From assembly GCA_015501585.1 (NCBI GenBank), contig JADNRY010000058.1, forward strand, positions 215,139 to 279,138: a stretch of 64,000 bases of DNA. Reading direction: 5' to 3'. Each line of letters opens with the position of its first letter. Position 1 is the first letter of the stretch. This document shows, piece after piece, positions 10,281-21,909 of this stretch. The DNA is from Rhodocollybia butyracea. Its lineage: Eukaryota; Basidiomycota; Agaricomycetes; Agaricales; Omphalotaceae. The notes beneath the pieces were generated by a model. That model was not told the origin of the DNA and did no database searches. It was given only the letters and a program-made list of their open reading frames with translations. A program made the position numbers and the translations under genes.

Positions 10281-10330
10281 CCCAACACGACTGGTTCGTT
10301 CCCCACCCCGTTAGCTACTAGCAGGTCTAT
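10281..10330 (+). promoter_or_regulatory. Conserved upstream block of gene A, module 3
   Basis: Carries ACGACTGGTTCGTTCCCCAC and TTAGCTACTAGCAGGTCTA, matching modules 1 and 2, within 85 bases of the ATG at 10365. The preceding GATGGGATCAAGACGAATCC (about 10228) is shared with module 1. Confidence 0.5.
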
Positions 10331-10364
10331 TCGATTTTTCTTCCCACTTCACACAAGCCCAATC

Positions 10365-12100
10365 ATGAGATATACCAGACGCCGAGTTTCCTCTCTGATG
10401 CTCTTACTGTCCTTCATCGCTCATTTCACACATGGTGCTCCAGTTTCTTCACTTGCATCCTCTGAACTGGAAAACGACTCGGATTCATACATGGATGTTT
10501 ACGACTCGACTTACTACTCCCCAGACTTCGATACCAGTTACGATCATAATCTCGAACCCCCTGATCCCATTTCCGGCTCTGCTTGTTCTTCGCAGAGCCC
10601 TTGCGGACAATCCTCCTCCGACCTTGCGGTCCGCTCCCCTGCTGAGGTTACTATTCATCGCCGGCGGGTGGAACCACGAAAGACCGGGGATGCAACAGCA
10701 TTAAAAAATACACAGAATCCGACAAAGGAGGCAGTGCACCTGGTACAGGTGGACAAGAGGTTAAAGAAGGCAAAGGCAATAGCTCCGGCTGCGATAAAGA
10801 CGAAGGCAGTGGATAAGGTCAATAAGTACAACCCCAAAGCACCCGGAGGAGGAATGGCCCTAGCTGGTGAGGTTGTAGGCAAGGTTGGATCAGTCATCAG
10901 CAAAATAGGAAACATTGTACCTGGTCCTATAGGAATAGCTTTAAAAGTCATCGGTACTTTTTTGTCGATTTTTGCCAAGTTTTTTGATGGAATAGCAGAA
11001 AAGCAAAGAAAGTCGGCCCAGGTGAGTATTTATGTTGTTTTTTTTTCATTTGGGGTGCGAGGCATTGATTCACTTTGCTTTAGGAACGGTACGTTATTGA
11101 TTTGAATTCCTGGAAACTCTTCTGATGTTTTACCATGTAGCGGAGATTTCACACAGAAAGTGGTGAACCAGACTGCTGAGAGTAAGCAAGGCCACCTTAT
11201 CTTGCTTATATACTTTTCTAATTCCGATCTCGATCAGTACACAAGGGCTGGTTGATTGTTACTGTATTCAAAAAGTGGGAGCCTCAACCCTACTTTCCAG
11301 GAAAGAAGGGCAATCATTGGTCGGTTGGATCCACCAGCACGCACACTGTGTGTTTTTTTATTATGTTTGTCTGAGCAACGTCTGATTCTTGTTTATCCTT
11401 AGGACCTAGGGAATTATACCTATAACGTCTATGCTGGTGTGTATCAGAAAGCGACTAAAGACAGCTTCTAAACTCACATCTTGTATTAGCCAGATCTGGT
11501 CTTTTCTATCACCACGGCGACCGCGGATATCTGAATGTAAGTTTCCACATCTAAAATTCATGTAGCAAAGATCTCATCAGACCGAACAGTGGGCCTGGAA
11601 GGCTCCTGAAGACAAGCTCCGCCATATTCCTGATAACGCATCTGACGTTGAAAAAAGGATAGTAGTGGTGTAAGTGTCTGACCGAGTACGAATCGTTTCG
11701 ATTCCTACTGACTTTTTGCTACCGCAGAGATGGAGACTATCCCCATGACGTACCACCAGTTAAAGGACGATGTAGTTTACATGTCGACGTGTTCGAGAAC
11801 AAGAAGGGGAAGGGGGCGCGCAGGATTGTCGCTGGGCTTCGGGACGACGCCAAAAACGTTATTGGAGCTGACTCGGGCCTATTACCGTTTACACTTCACA
11901 GCCAGCTTACCGACGTGATCATCCTCAAGGATCCTCCCACTGAGAAGGGTAAGAAAGGCAAGAAAGGCAAACGTGAAGCAGGTCACCGCCTGGATATCAC
12001 GTTGGGAGAGAAATCCATCAAGTGCGATGATGTAGGGGGAATAGATCACGGCCAAACGCAGATGGACTGCTATTTTCAGTGTTCTAGTTTTAAAAAATAA
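10365..12100 (+). CDS. Gene A copy 3 (intact): secreted basic protein, unknown function, 456 aa
   Basis: Eight exons fit all three copies: 10365-11021, 11084-11088 (5 nt), 11141-11181, 11238-11347, 11403-11436, 11490-11536, 11566-11669 and 11728-12100; they sum to 1371 bases and stay open. An upstream in-frame ATG at 10179 exists, but 10365 starts the signal peptide (residues 1-24, Leu-rich, ending HG/AP) and is the start conserved in the other copies. Residues 31-90 are acidic with two Cys; RRR lies at 99-101; 102-158 are Lys-rich; 161-211 form a Gly-rich hydrophobic, possibly amphipathic segment. Later exons carry GLFYHHGDRGY and WAWKAP motifs. The last exon has four Cys and a KKGKKGK stretch. 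No family was recognised. Secretion, Kex2-type processing at the basic site and membrane activity are inferences. Confidence 0.75.
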
Positions 12101-12246
12101 TATTGTATCTCTGTGTCTATTGAAGCAAGCGGGATGGCCGACACTCACTGCGAGTGGAATCACGATGACGTGGGGGTAAGAGAACAAGAAACGCCCGAGC
12201 AACAACTATATACGACATGTATACTCTAACATCGTCGAGTATCGCT

Positions 12247-13527
12247 TTACTTACTCACAACCACAACCCACCTCTGAACCCACCCAACCTTGACAAGCGC
12301 CGCCTTCCAGAGCAGCAGCGTCCTCCGCTCAGTCCATTGCCACGAATGATCCTCTGTTCCCGCATAGTTCTCCTGGGCCAGCTCGTAGAGACTCGAAGCA
12401 TATTCGACAGACGTATTCATACAGGATAAAATTTGCATCGATCCATTCTGATTAACAGACGGGGGTGATGAGCAGCTAGAAGACAGGATCTCGACGACTC
12501 GTTCGAGTGTGAGGAGCATTGGTGTAGGCATACGAAATGTGGAGCCATATGCACTATAGATGAAAGGAACGGCACATAGCACGAAATGGTCGCTGAGGCA
12601 TCTGAGATGCGGAGCGAGTACGCTGAATTCCACGGTACATCGCCCTCCGGAACAGGTAGAATGGACAAAAGACTTGAGTGTTCTTTCGAGTGACGCGTAT
12701 GGGACAAGATCCAAGTTGAGCACTGTTTGTACAGTGGAGACCGCAGGTTGAGAGTCACTATAACTGCCCAAAACAATCCAGCTGGAGACTTTGGCCCACA
12801 TTTTCTTGCCTACTTTGATCCTCAACTTGTATCCATCCACTTCCAGTGTGCCCTTCAACAATAATACGAGAGAGTCCAACGGATTTTTCTCGGCTCCGAT
12901 TTCCCTCAGTTCTAATTTCCCACTGGCCATTCCCGTCAGAAGAAGAACCAGATCCAATTCAACAATACCAGTTGTAGTATGCCGGAGAAAATCTGTAGGA
13001 AAACGAGACCTGGCGGTGGGAGTTGGTACGAGAAACATGGATAGAATTCGATGGATTTGGTGTCTGGAAGGAGAAATGGCAGCGGTATACTTGATAGAGT
13101 GCGTGACGCTCGTCTTTTTCTGAGCAGCGACCCAAAGTAGTAACAGTATGCAGGAAAATATAACAATTCCGAGCCCAAGACTGGATAGTTTTAGCAAATC
13201 GTCGCGTTCACGCGATGATAATTGTGAAAATTCGAGTTTGGCTATTGTAAGTAACTGGGAATCGGCAAGAAGTTGCGCCAGCCTTTGCGAATACAACCGA
13301 TGCGAGCTTTCATAGGACGGAAGAGACAGTACGGGCAAGCTGAATGGAATCCTACGAGTATATGCGTCGAGTTTGGGAAAGTAGAGACGGTTTGAAGCAA
13401 AGAACATGGAGGGCAAAGGCAATGATACGTGGGAGAGTGATTTCCAATTAGAACAGTCAAAGCGATTTGTAGCTGGTGTGACGGCGCGTTGTGTCACGAA
13501 CCGATGGTGTACATCATTTTTATTCAT
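12247..13527 (-). CDS. Gene B copy 3 (intact): single-span membrane protein, unknown function, 426 aa
   Basis: A single 426-codon open frame, convergent with gene A copy 3 (146-base gap). Residues 117-135 (LGLGIVIFSCILLLLWVAA) form one strong membrane segment followed by KK, preceded by a charged ERDD region. The C-terminal 290 residues include CSGGRC, DHFVLCAVPF and SSCSSP. The C-terminus ends WVVVVSK. No signal peptide is evident, and no family was recognised. Decayed copies of the same gene lie convergent to A copies 1 and 2. The first residues differ between copies 2 and 3, so the exact start (13527 or a downstream codon) is uncertain. The constant pairing with A suggests a linked function, perhaps receptor, partner or self-protection; this is inference. 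Confidence 0.65.
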   Translation of the reverse strand: MNKNDVHHRFVTQRAVTPATNRFDCSNWKSLSHVSLPLPSMFFASNRLYFPKLDAYTRRIPFSLPVLSLPSYESSHRLYSQRLAQLLADSQLLTIAKLEFSQLSSRERDDLLKLSSLGLGIVIFSCILLLLWVAAQKKTSVTHSIKYTAAISPSRHQIHRILSMFLVPTPTARSRFPTDFLRHTTTGIVELDLVLLLTGMASGKLELREIGAEKNPLDSLVLLLKGTLEVDGYKLRIKVGKKMWAKVSSWIVLGSYSDSQPAVSTVQTVLNLDLVPYASLERTLKSFVHSTCSGGRCTVEFSVLAPHLRCLSDHFVLCAVPFIYSAYGSTFRMPTPMLLTLERVVEILSSSCSSPPSVNQNGSMQILSCMNTSVEYASSLYELAQENYAGTEDHSWQWTERRTLLLWKAALVKVGWVQRWVVVVSK

Positions 13528-13550
13528 TCAATCCTAATCGATAGCACTAT

Positions 13551-16500
13551 CTAGCGAATCACAAGCGACATATATCTTTCACAGTCTACGCGGTCCTTGA
13601 GATCGGGGGCGATATGGGGAAAGCTGAAAGTATTTCGATATAAGCATCGATTATAGAGCAAAGGAACAAAACTTACTCGGTGTGATGGAGGAGACCCAGA
13701 AATTGGTGGACTACTACTAGGCGTATAATGGACGCGAGATGATTGGGGGCTCAGCGACAGAGCGCTTGGGTGGTCTGATCCCGTCAGAATTGGGGGTGTA
13801 TCTTGACGATCTGTAGGTGCAGCTCCTGGAAGAGGTGGGGGTTTGTAGTTCTGCACACATGTACCAGTAAGTCGTAAGAAAAGAAAGTATGGAGGGCAGT
13901 ACGCACGTAAGCACGCCCTTCTTTGTAAATCTCCTCAAGCTTCTGATCGAATATCCCTTGCTCCTCAAACTCATTGTATTTCTTCAACAACTTTAGAGCG
14001 CAATGTGCATCCTCGATAGAGTCATGTGTTTCAGTCTGGATGACCTCCCGGAAAAGATACCATGAAAGGAAACGTAAAGATAACCGACGTTGACGTGCTC
14101 GGATGAAGTACAGATCCACCGTATCGATTACTTGTTCAGGTGGAACGAAAATATCTGCAAAAATCGTTCAAGCCAGATGAGAGGAGATTCATGATAACCA
14201 AGTACGTACTGATAATTCGAAAATCTTTGGAAAGACCGTGCCCTATGAATATACACCCACGATCCACAAGTAGCCGGAGCTTTTTGTACACCACCTTCAG
14301 CGGCGTCAGTGTGTGTGGGGACCGCAAAGGATCAAGGTCGCCGACTGGAGAAAGTGAGCATTGCGGGTTAATCATCCAAGGCATCAAAATAATTACATTT
14401 GATACCAGAAAACTCGGTCAAGTAATCCACGATTACCTCGCTGGTGTGTATGTGGTCATCGATAAACGGCATGCCCTCCTTCGGTCCATTTCCACGCAGA
14501 CACGAAACACGGGCCAAACTCAGCCTTGCAGGGCGCAAAACCTTCTTCGTTCCGTCTGATCGATACTCGGTTTCTTCCTGTAACAAGCTGTAGATTGGGA
14601 GTGACTATAAGGAGCGTTCGTACCTGCTGCATTGATACAAACTCGGCATCTACAGCGACAACGGTTCCGGGCGTAGGTAGCTCTGAAAAGTCGAAAAGCT
14701 CGTGTCTTATGAGCTTGGGATCACGATTGCTGAATCAACTCAGTTGGTGGTCATTTTTACTATCAAAGAAATAAACCCACAGGGAAATGGACGTCTCTCG
14801 ACATAGAATGGACGGATCGATAGAATCGGGAAGCTGGCTAAAGTTCAGAGTGTCAGTCTTGTCCACTCGCTCGAAATGTAGAATTGCAGGGATCTAGGAG
14901 AACTTTAGGCATATAATATGAACGAACCAAAACGAACCAAACCTTCCACCTCCCGGGAAAGCTAAGAGCTTCTTTTTCGGGTACATTGCGCACGGCAAAG
15001 TCATTGAAGATGTACCAAGGACTAGGACTCTCTTCTTCATTTCCCTTGGCCTCGGCCTCGGGAACTAGGTTTCAACTCAACTTCAGTATCATTGGCTCTA
15101 TGACGAGGAATACACTCCACACTACCTTTAACAATGGCGACCAAGTGAGAGCTTTCATCAGTCACGACTTGTGCAATGACAGACTGCAGGAGACATAGTA
15201 AGCGGTACACCAGAGTACACCCCAAAAGACCACAAATGAAACACTCACCCGCAGTTGGTAAATGGCGGCTTCCGGGTCTTCCACATCATCCTTTTCCCCG
15301 CGGAGCGCAATCTCAGGTTTAAGAAAGGTTTGGTTTCGATGGTCAAACCAATACTTGAAATTATCGTCGGTATTTACGCACGCATTGACGGCAAGTGTCG
15401 AAGGTAAGTCGCGTGTCGCGATTTCCCGTCTCGTCGAAAAGTTGCTGTACATTTTACCGCAATTCTGGCATGTAGCCTTGTGCGTCATCTTGCGGAGAAG
15501 AGAGTTGCGAAGGATGGTGGTAAAATCTGAGTAAGGTACAGTGTCGTTTGGAAGGATCTGTGGGGATGCATGTGAGATGATAAAAGAAAAACGTATCGAG
15601 AGTAGATACCGTTCTTGGGTATATTAGATCCACGATATGGGTCATATTGTCCTTGCTTTTAGTGGTTTTGCAATGTAGACATGTTACGACGTTTTTTGCG
15701 TCAATTCCTACTAACTGGGTTATGGGAGGAGGAATGGGGTTCTCTTGGTTCTCTTCATATGAAGATCCTTTTATAACCACGGGATTGGATGAAGGATCGT
15801 TGCCTTCGGCGGCGAGGTGTTCAAAAAGGAAACGCTGGAATGATTGAATCATATACGCGTAATCCAGTTCTTTAGGTTCCCGACCATAATCTACGAGGTC
15901 AAGGGCGTTGGACACTAAACTTTCATTAGCACTTAAACAGAATGAAGATGGAAAAGCTTACTCTGCGCTAAAACACCAACAGCCTTGCAAAAATTGCTGG
16001 ACTGACAATTGGTTCCCTTCGCATCCTCCAGCATGCGTACGACAAAGCCCAGTTCACACAGAAGACAGTGCTCTCGGGGACAGTCGGTCGTGATATGGGA
16101 TTTCGCTAAGCGCCGTATAGGAAGGTTGTAGTGAAGCACTTGCAAAAGCGGGTTCGTATAGGAGTTGAGGATGTGGGTTTCGAGTCCGCTGAAGTCAGTC
16201 TTGTTGTAGAAGCTAAAGGGACACTGAGCAGATTGACATCAGAATCCACTCTCTTTGCTCACCCAAAGTCGAAATCTTCAACACCAAACTTTGAATACTC
16301 GATCTCCACATGCTGGTATATCTTCGGTACATCGTCTCCGTTGTCATCAGCCACAGGTGTCTCCGGTTCATTCTAACCAGAGGTAAATCGCGAGCATCCG
16401 CGAAAAAAAAAAACCAAATTATACGCACTTCGCCGAATCCTGATCTTCCACTCCGGAATCGCCCTCCCATTTTCTTCTTTTCCAACACGACCATATTCCT

Positions 16501-17962
16501 TCTTCCCCGCAGCTCCTTTGGAAGGGGAGCATACGCAACATTGTCGTTCATCTTCATCGTGTTCAGGATCTGAGAAGGAATCTTTGGCGGCGGAGGGTAG
16601 GACACAGTTCTCGATGTACTAAACTGAGGCGACCAAGCCGACAGAAGTGGTGTCGAATAATGCGGTAGCCCGATTGAGTTTAACGGACTGCAGAACAAAC
16701 GCAAGATGAAATGTGAGATGAAATGTGAGGTATCCAGGAACTACAACGTACGTAGAGTCTGACCATTCCAAATCGGGCAGCGGTTCAGGAGGATTAGCCC
16801 ACTCGACTTCCCGGCCTTCGAAGCCGTTCAAAGGCACTATCTCGTCTCCTTCTATCTGGGTCTTCATGTGTATGATTCCGTCTGCGTCTCCACAAGCGAT
16901 GTAAGCACCAGTAGGCGAAACGGCCACGGCCGTGACGAAAGAGGTGATATCATCAATCTGGTACATAGGTTGATATATGATAAGAAATATAAGAAAATAG
17001 ATGGAAGCACTCATACCTGATAGAACTCGTTTGAAACTCCTCCAAGATTGGAAGCATCCACGATACTGATGTGGCCTGTATTCGAAGTAACAGCTATGGT
17101 CGAAGATCGATTTGGGACAACGTTGATGAAGGAAGGGCTGGCGGTGAACGATATCGGAGGGAGCGCGCGCATGTTTCGGAGGTCGTACACTTTGACCAAT
17201 GGGTCAGGAAACGGTCGAGACTGCCTATAAGACCAAGATCATGAGCATAGGGTCGAGAGAAAAGGAAAAAGTATAAAAAGTAATAAACTACCTCAAACTC
17301 ATACCAATAGTGAACACAAAGTTGCCTGCAGTCTGCAACCCCTGTATTCCCCCATAGTGCGCCCTGACCGTGCTTTCAGAACCTCCATTACGAAGAAGCC
17401 CAGTACGAGGATCGTAGGCACGCAGATACCCGTCCGCGGAGCCAGCGAGGAGAACATTATGTGAGAACTCGAGATGTGTGGCAATGGATGGCGTTGTGCT
17501 TTGTCGCGAAAAGTTTCCGGTCATTGCATTTACTAGCAACAGCTCTGAGCCAGAAGTCGACACGGCAGTCATCGTCGACGAGCTCGCAAAAGTCATGACA
17601 GTTTCATTAGCGCTAGATCGTCTTTGATGAATATCGTTCAAGCAACAAGAGTTAGATATCCCTCACAGACTATAGAACCACTTGTTCATCCCGCCCTTGA
17701 CCCACGAACCTACGCCACTCCCTCCTGCCGAAGCTGCCTTGACCGAATTTTCATCTGCAACAACTCTCAACACCGGGAGATCTCCAGCTTTGAAGCAGAC
17801 ACCCCGAAGGCCCTGTACGCTATGGTGCGCCGAGATGTAGCCATTACCGGAACCGACCCAGAGAGTATCTGCTACAGGATCAAAGCATAATGAGGATATT
17901 GGCTGCGGAAACCCATGAGCAACGATTGGCGCAAGAGTGTGGTGGTAGCCAGACGTCGACAT
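13551..17962 (-). CDS. PAN2: PAN2, poly(A)-specific ribonuclease catalytic subunit
   Basis: Multi-exon gene encoding the deadenylase that, with PAN3, trims mRNA poly(A) tails in the cytoplasm. Exons from ATG 17962 encode N-terminal WD40-type repeats ([47 protein letters not shown]). A catalytically dead ubiquitin-hydrolase-like domain follows ([16 protein letters not shown] at about 15840, with CLHCKTTKS and CQNCGKMY metal-binding pairs). The C-terminal DEDD exonuclease has [12 protein letters not shown] (about 14650), [22 protein letters not shown] and [19 protein letters not shown] (about 13970-14040). The last exons are Pro/Ser-rich and their exact end is less certain; a donor GTAAGT follows SPPSHR near 13677. 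All hallmark residues seen are intact. It is transcribed in the same direction as MUS81, whose stop lies 120 bases upstream of its start. Confidence 0.92.
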
Positions 17963-18081
17963 TCAAGAGGGAGCGCCTAATTATATATTTAGGCGCTCAT
18001 GTATCATACGAATTAAATCAAGTAGTAAAAATAAAATATCAAGTCCAAGTTCAAGAGCCAAGTTCAAAAAACAGCCAATCG

Positions 18082-20641
18082 TCACCCTCTCTCCGGGTAC
18101 TCATCCCCCTCATGCATAATCTGCGTATAAACATCCCTACTCAACGCCGGCCCAATCCTCCTCCTACTATTCCCCCCATAATCCTGCAAAAACTCCGCCG
18201 CTACAAAGATATCCTTCTTCTTCCTCGGCTTCGCCTCACTCCGCATCTGCCCAATACGCTCATCCTCGTCGTCCTCCCGCTGTCGCCGTTCGGCCTGCCG
18301 ACACGCGTCATACAGCGAAGCGAAAGTCGGATGCCTCTCAATAATAAACCCAGCCTTCTCGGGGCTCATATTCGGAATACACAAAAGCATCCTCGCGAAG
18401 CTTTCACGGACAGTCACGAATCCAGATTTTGAGTTGAGCGTGCTGAAGGTCTTGTAGGAGAGGAGGTACGACCTGTCTGGTTGTTCTCGACGGAGAGTTT
18501 TCTGGAACTTGAGGTAGCTGTGCCGTTTCACCATGTGTGAAGGGATCACATAGAGGTTTTGGTCCTGCAGATCAATAGAGGTCATTATCGAATGAGGGAT
18601 AGAAGTTAGTTTAAGTGATGGGGAGACAGACCTTGTATTTTGACTTCACTGCCTGGTGCAACGTCGCGTAGTACTTTATCGTGTCCTTGATGCTCGACGT
18701 CTGTCTAACCTTGAACCGATCAATAATACTCGTTTGCGAAATACAAGTGGCGATAGATTTCTGGTACGTGGTCTTGTCCTCTTCAGAGTGCTCTTTTGAA
18801 ACACCTGGATCCACTGTAAACCAGATTTCAACATTAGAATCAATCGCCCTCTTCAGCGAGTTCAAAAAGTACTCGCTAATTTTGTATTGCTCCACCAGAT
18901 AATACACATTAGTGATCGCGCTACCATGAAGCCGATACTAAAAAGTCCTGGTTAACCATCTCGTCAACGTTCAATCAACGCACCAAAACACATACCTTCT
19001 GTTCATGAAACCGTCCATCCTTGACACTGTCAACCAAATCATCCAGCCTCTTCCTCTCCAAAACACAATCCAGAACGATCTCATCATACTCCGGCTCACC
19101 GCTCGAGTGAATTCGCTTCGCGATCCAACAAACATCGCCCACTCCGAGAGGTCTCTGCTCAGCCGGGATACCTAGACCGAGAAGTCCATTGAGCATTCCA
19201 CTACGATCTACACCACTCTTCACTTCTCTGTTATCTAGAAGCAGGACGATCTCATAATCACTACTTTTGATGATCTTTGGCACGAAATTATCGAATACGA
19301 CGGGATCAGTCGAGGCATACGGATCCTCAATGTCAATCTCCATGCGGGGAATAGGTTGAGACATGCGAGGACGATTACGCTTATTCTGAGTACCTTTAGG
19401 AACGGATTCAGTGCGTTGCAAGGGAATTTGACTAGACGAAGCTATTGGTTGCGTGGACTGTGTCCGCTGAGAAATAGATGGAGGAGGAGGAGGTAGCATC
19501 GAGTTCGGCATCGGTTGAGAACGCTGAATCACTCCTCCCGCCGGTACACCTTGACTGGATAGTGCTGACCCAGAGGACGATCGCTGAAGAACAGACGGAG
19601 GAGGCAACATCGAGTTAGGCATCGTCTGAGAACGCTGAATCACTCCTCTCGCAGGTCCACCCTGGCCAGACACTACTGACCCAGAGGACGATACAGTCCA
19701 AGTACCAGCATAAGAGACTTGCCGCGACGGATCCAGACCCCCGCTTTTCTGCTTCTTCCTCATCTTATCATTCTCTTCCGCAAGCAGATCAGAGGTCGTC
19801 GCAGCACGTTTGATCCCCACAGGTTTCTCTACGGTGGCAGTCGTGGCATTCACACTTTGACTCGTCCAGGTAAGCGGCAAAGTCGACGACGGATAATACA
19901 CATCAGCGATGTCCATGGGGAGGTACCCAACCATGCGATTTGGTCGCGGACCCGAAGCGTCGAGTACTTTGAGGATCGGGTGTTGACAAGAGCGCGGGTA
20001 TTCAATCAGGAGCCCTGGGCCCGAAGGCAAATCTATCTCGACATGAGCTTGTGCTCTTTCTCTCACCCTAGTTTCGTTATCGTCTGATGCGTCTGTTAGA
20101 ACTTGAAAACCAGTCGAGATGAGTGAAAGCACCCACTATCGAGGGTTAGATAACAAAATTGAAAGGTATCGCTGTTATGATCGTCAAGAGCTGCTGGCTG
20201 GCTCGCTGGAGCGTGAGTCGGAGCTGGCCGTGGGGCAGGTGCCACTGAAGGAGGAATACTCGCGGTTGACGAAGATTTCCTGGGACGATCGACGCTACTC
20301 TTCGATGTTCCTGCAGATTTTCGTTGGGCGGATCCCGAAGAGCTCGAGCCCGTAGCCCCAGATCCTCCGCCTGTCCTTTTCTTGAGCTCTCCTACAATTT
20401 TGGGTCCGATACTAACGAGTTTCTGAGCATCATCTGCAGTGGCGAGAACTTCAGGATGAGCCTTCAAGCTCCGGGCAGCCTTGTTGTAGGCCATATACCG
20501 GGGAGTATCTAACAGTAACAGTGAGCAAAGATTATTCATCGGTCAGTGAAATGAGAAAAAACCTATTTCTTCGGCGTCGCGTAGCTCTATAAGGATTTTG
20601 TAGAAGATGGGATTTGCGCAACTGGGACGTTTGGGAGGCAT
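18082..20641 (-). CDS. MUS81: MUS81, structure-specific DNA endonuclease subunit
   Basis: Encodes the nuclear endonuclease subunit that with EME1/MMS4 cuts branched recombination and replication intermediates. The start is ATG 20641 (MPPKRPSCANPIF). The N-terminal helix-hairpin-helix region is in exons at about 20640-20360 (AYNKAARSLKAHPEV, IGPKIVGELKKR). A Pro/Ser-rich linker with two near-repeats of VIQRSQTMPNSMLPPP-type sequence follows at about 19500-19660. The ERCC4 nuclease domain (about 19250-19000) has VLLLDNREVKSG and the catalytic LDCVLERKRLDDLVDS motif. Later exons (18907-18611, 18585-18082) encode the rest of the domain and the C-terminal tandem HhH (SFARMLLCIPNMSPEKAGFI). Key ERKxxxD residues are intact. 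The longest exon spans about 18997-20093. Confidence 0.92.
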
Positions 20642-21382
20642 CAGAGAACGCGTTTCTCTGTCTCTGGCCGTCTCTATTGATGAGGATGTGCAGTGGAAAA
20701 CGGATAAATAAGTTTTCGCAAACAGCGAGGAGGTGGTTGAAGACAAAAGCTCGCGTTCGCTTTGAACAAGTCAGTGTCACACATAGTGACTGGTCACGCG
20801 ATATAACATTGTCAGAGATCGAGTCATCGACGTAGATCGACGGGTCCGACTGCCCCCGACTACCCCAGCAACTTCCAAAGAGTCGTTTGCCGTGACAATA
20901 GGATAGTTGAAGATTATGCGCATTGAGAGTTTGAAACATACGGGTATACTACAAGTCCTCTCAGTCCTTTAGCTTTAGGGCCTAGGCAAAGAAGACAACC
21001 AACCTGCCCCAGTTCGAATATCATTTGGTGATTTCGGATAGGTGGTTCACAGAAGGTTTATATGATATGGTAATAGTATATCCCAGGCTCATGATAACCG
21101 TCTTCTGGAATAGCTGACTCGTCTGTTAGCTTCGAGGCTGATCCGGCTATACGCTCCCGTGTCGGTAGTTCAAACATCCTGATCTCCTTCCTATGCTCTC
21201 AAGATCTAATTTTCTCCCTCCCAAGAATATAACAAGTTTTCGCTACATATTCATCGATACCAAACGCGCCCGTGGCCGACTTCATAGTGATGCGATTAAA
21301 GATAGTAGTGCAAGCAGAGATCCGATATTGACACAGCGTAGGCGTAAGATAGCGAAAATACAAATGAGATACAAGTGTGCAA
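20642..21382. other. Intergenic between MUS81 and PDCD5-like gene
   Basis: No conserved gene recognised. The small open frames on both strands lack motifs and intron signals. The segment should hold the MUS81 promoter and the 3' end of the neighbouring gene. Confidence 0.5.
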
Positions 21383-21909
21383 TTAGATGTCGAAATCGTC
21401 GTCAAAGTCCTTTCTACGTTGAAACTGCGGTGGAGTGAGGGGTTAATACATAGCGTCGGTGCCGGTGAGCAGGAAGTCACGAACCACAATGGTCGATTTC
21501 TTAGACGAGGTTTGTCCTTGGCTGTTCTCCATCTGTAGATAGAATATGTATATGAGAGTTTGAAAGGAACGAATAGAGCCAGATACGTACCTGATCCAGC
21601 AACTCAATCAACTGATTCTCCGATACCCTCCCCTTCAACTGGCCCCCCTGCGCCATCCTCACCAGAATCATCTCTATCTGCCTCGATCTCTCCGGACTAA
21701 CAAGCGATATCCGGGATACTTCCATGGAGAGTCTTAGAGGAGATATATTTATTTCAGAATCAAAAGAACATACATCGTTCACGAGCACCATTGTCAAGGA
21801 CCGTAGCTATCATTTCTCTGCGCATCTGCTCTTCCTGCGCGCGCTTTGCGGCTTCATCTTCTGCTTTTTGTCCGCCCTGGGCGTTGTCTGGTATCTGGCT
21901 GAGGTCCAT
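21383..21909 (-). CDS. PDCD5/TFAR19-family DNA-binding protein
   Basis: Small multi-exon gene. Exon 1 from ATG 21909 gives MDLSQIPDNAQ and an alpha-helical AAKRAQEEQMRREMIATVLD. Exon 2 gives SRISLVSPERSRQIEMILVR and RVSENQLIELLDQ, the conserved core of PDCD5 (a compact helical bundle). A short last exon after an acceptor near 21425 ends QRRKDFDDDFDI with stop 21383-21385, matching the basic-then-acidic tail of the family. The family is linked to cell-death and TIP60 regulation in animals; its fungal role is poorly known. The exon 1/exon 2 junction near 21770 is not clean: the best donor does not keep frame exactly, so that splice site needs transcript support. Confidence 0.82.

Noticed and set aside
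10179..10364. In-frame N-terminal extension of gene A copy 3 (62 codons)
   Set aside because: Extends through the conserved promoter block and is not matched in copy 2; the signal peptide starts at 10365.
11022..11105. Read-through end of gene A exon 1
   Set aside because: GTGAGT donor conserved in all copies and downstream exons that fit in frame show this is intron.
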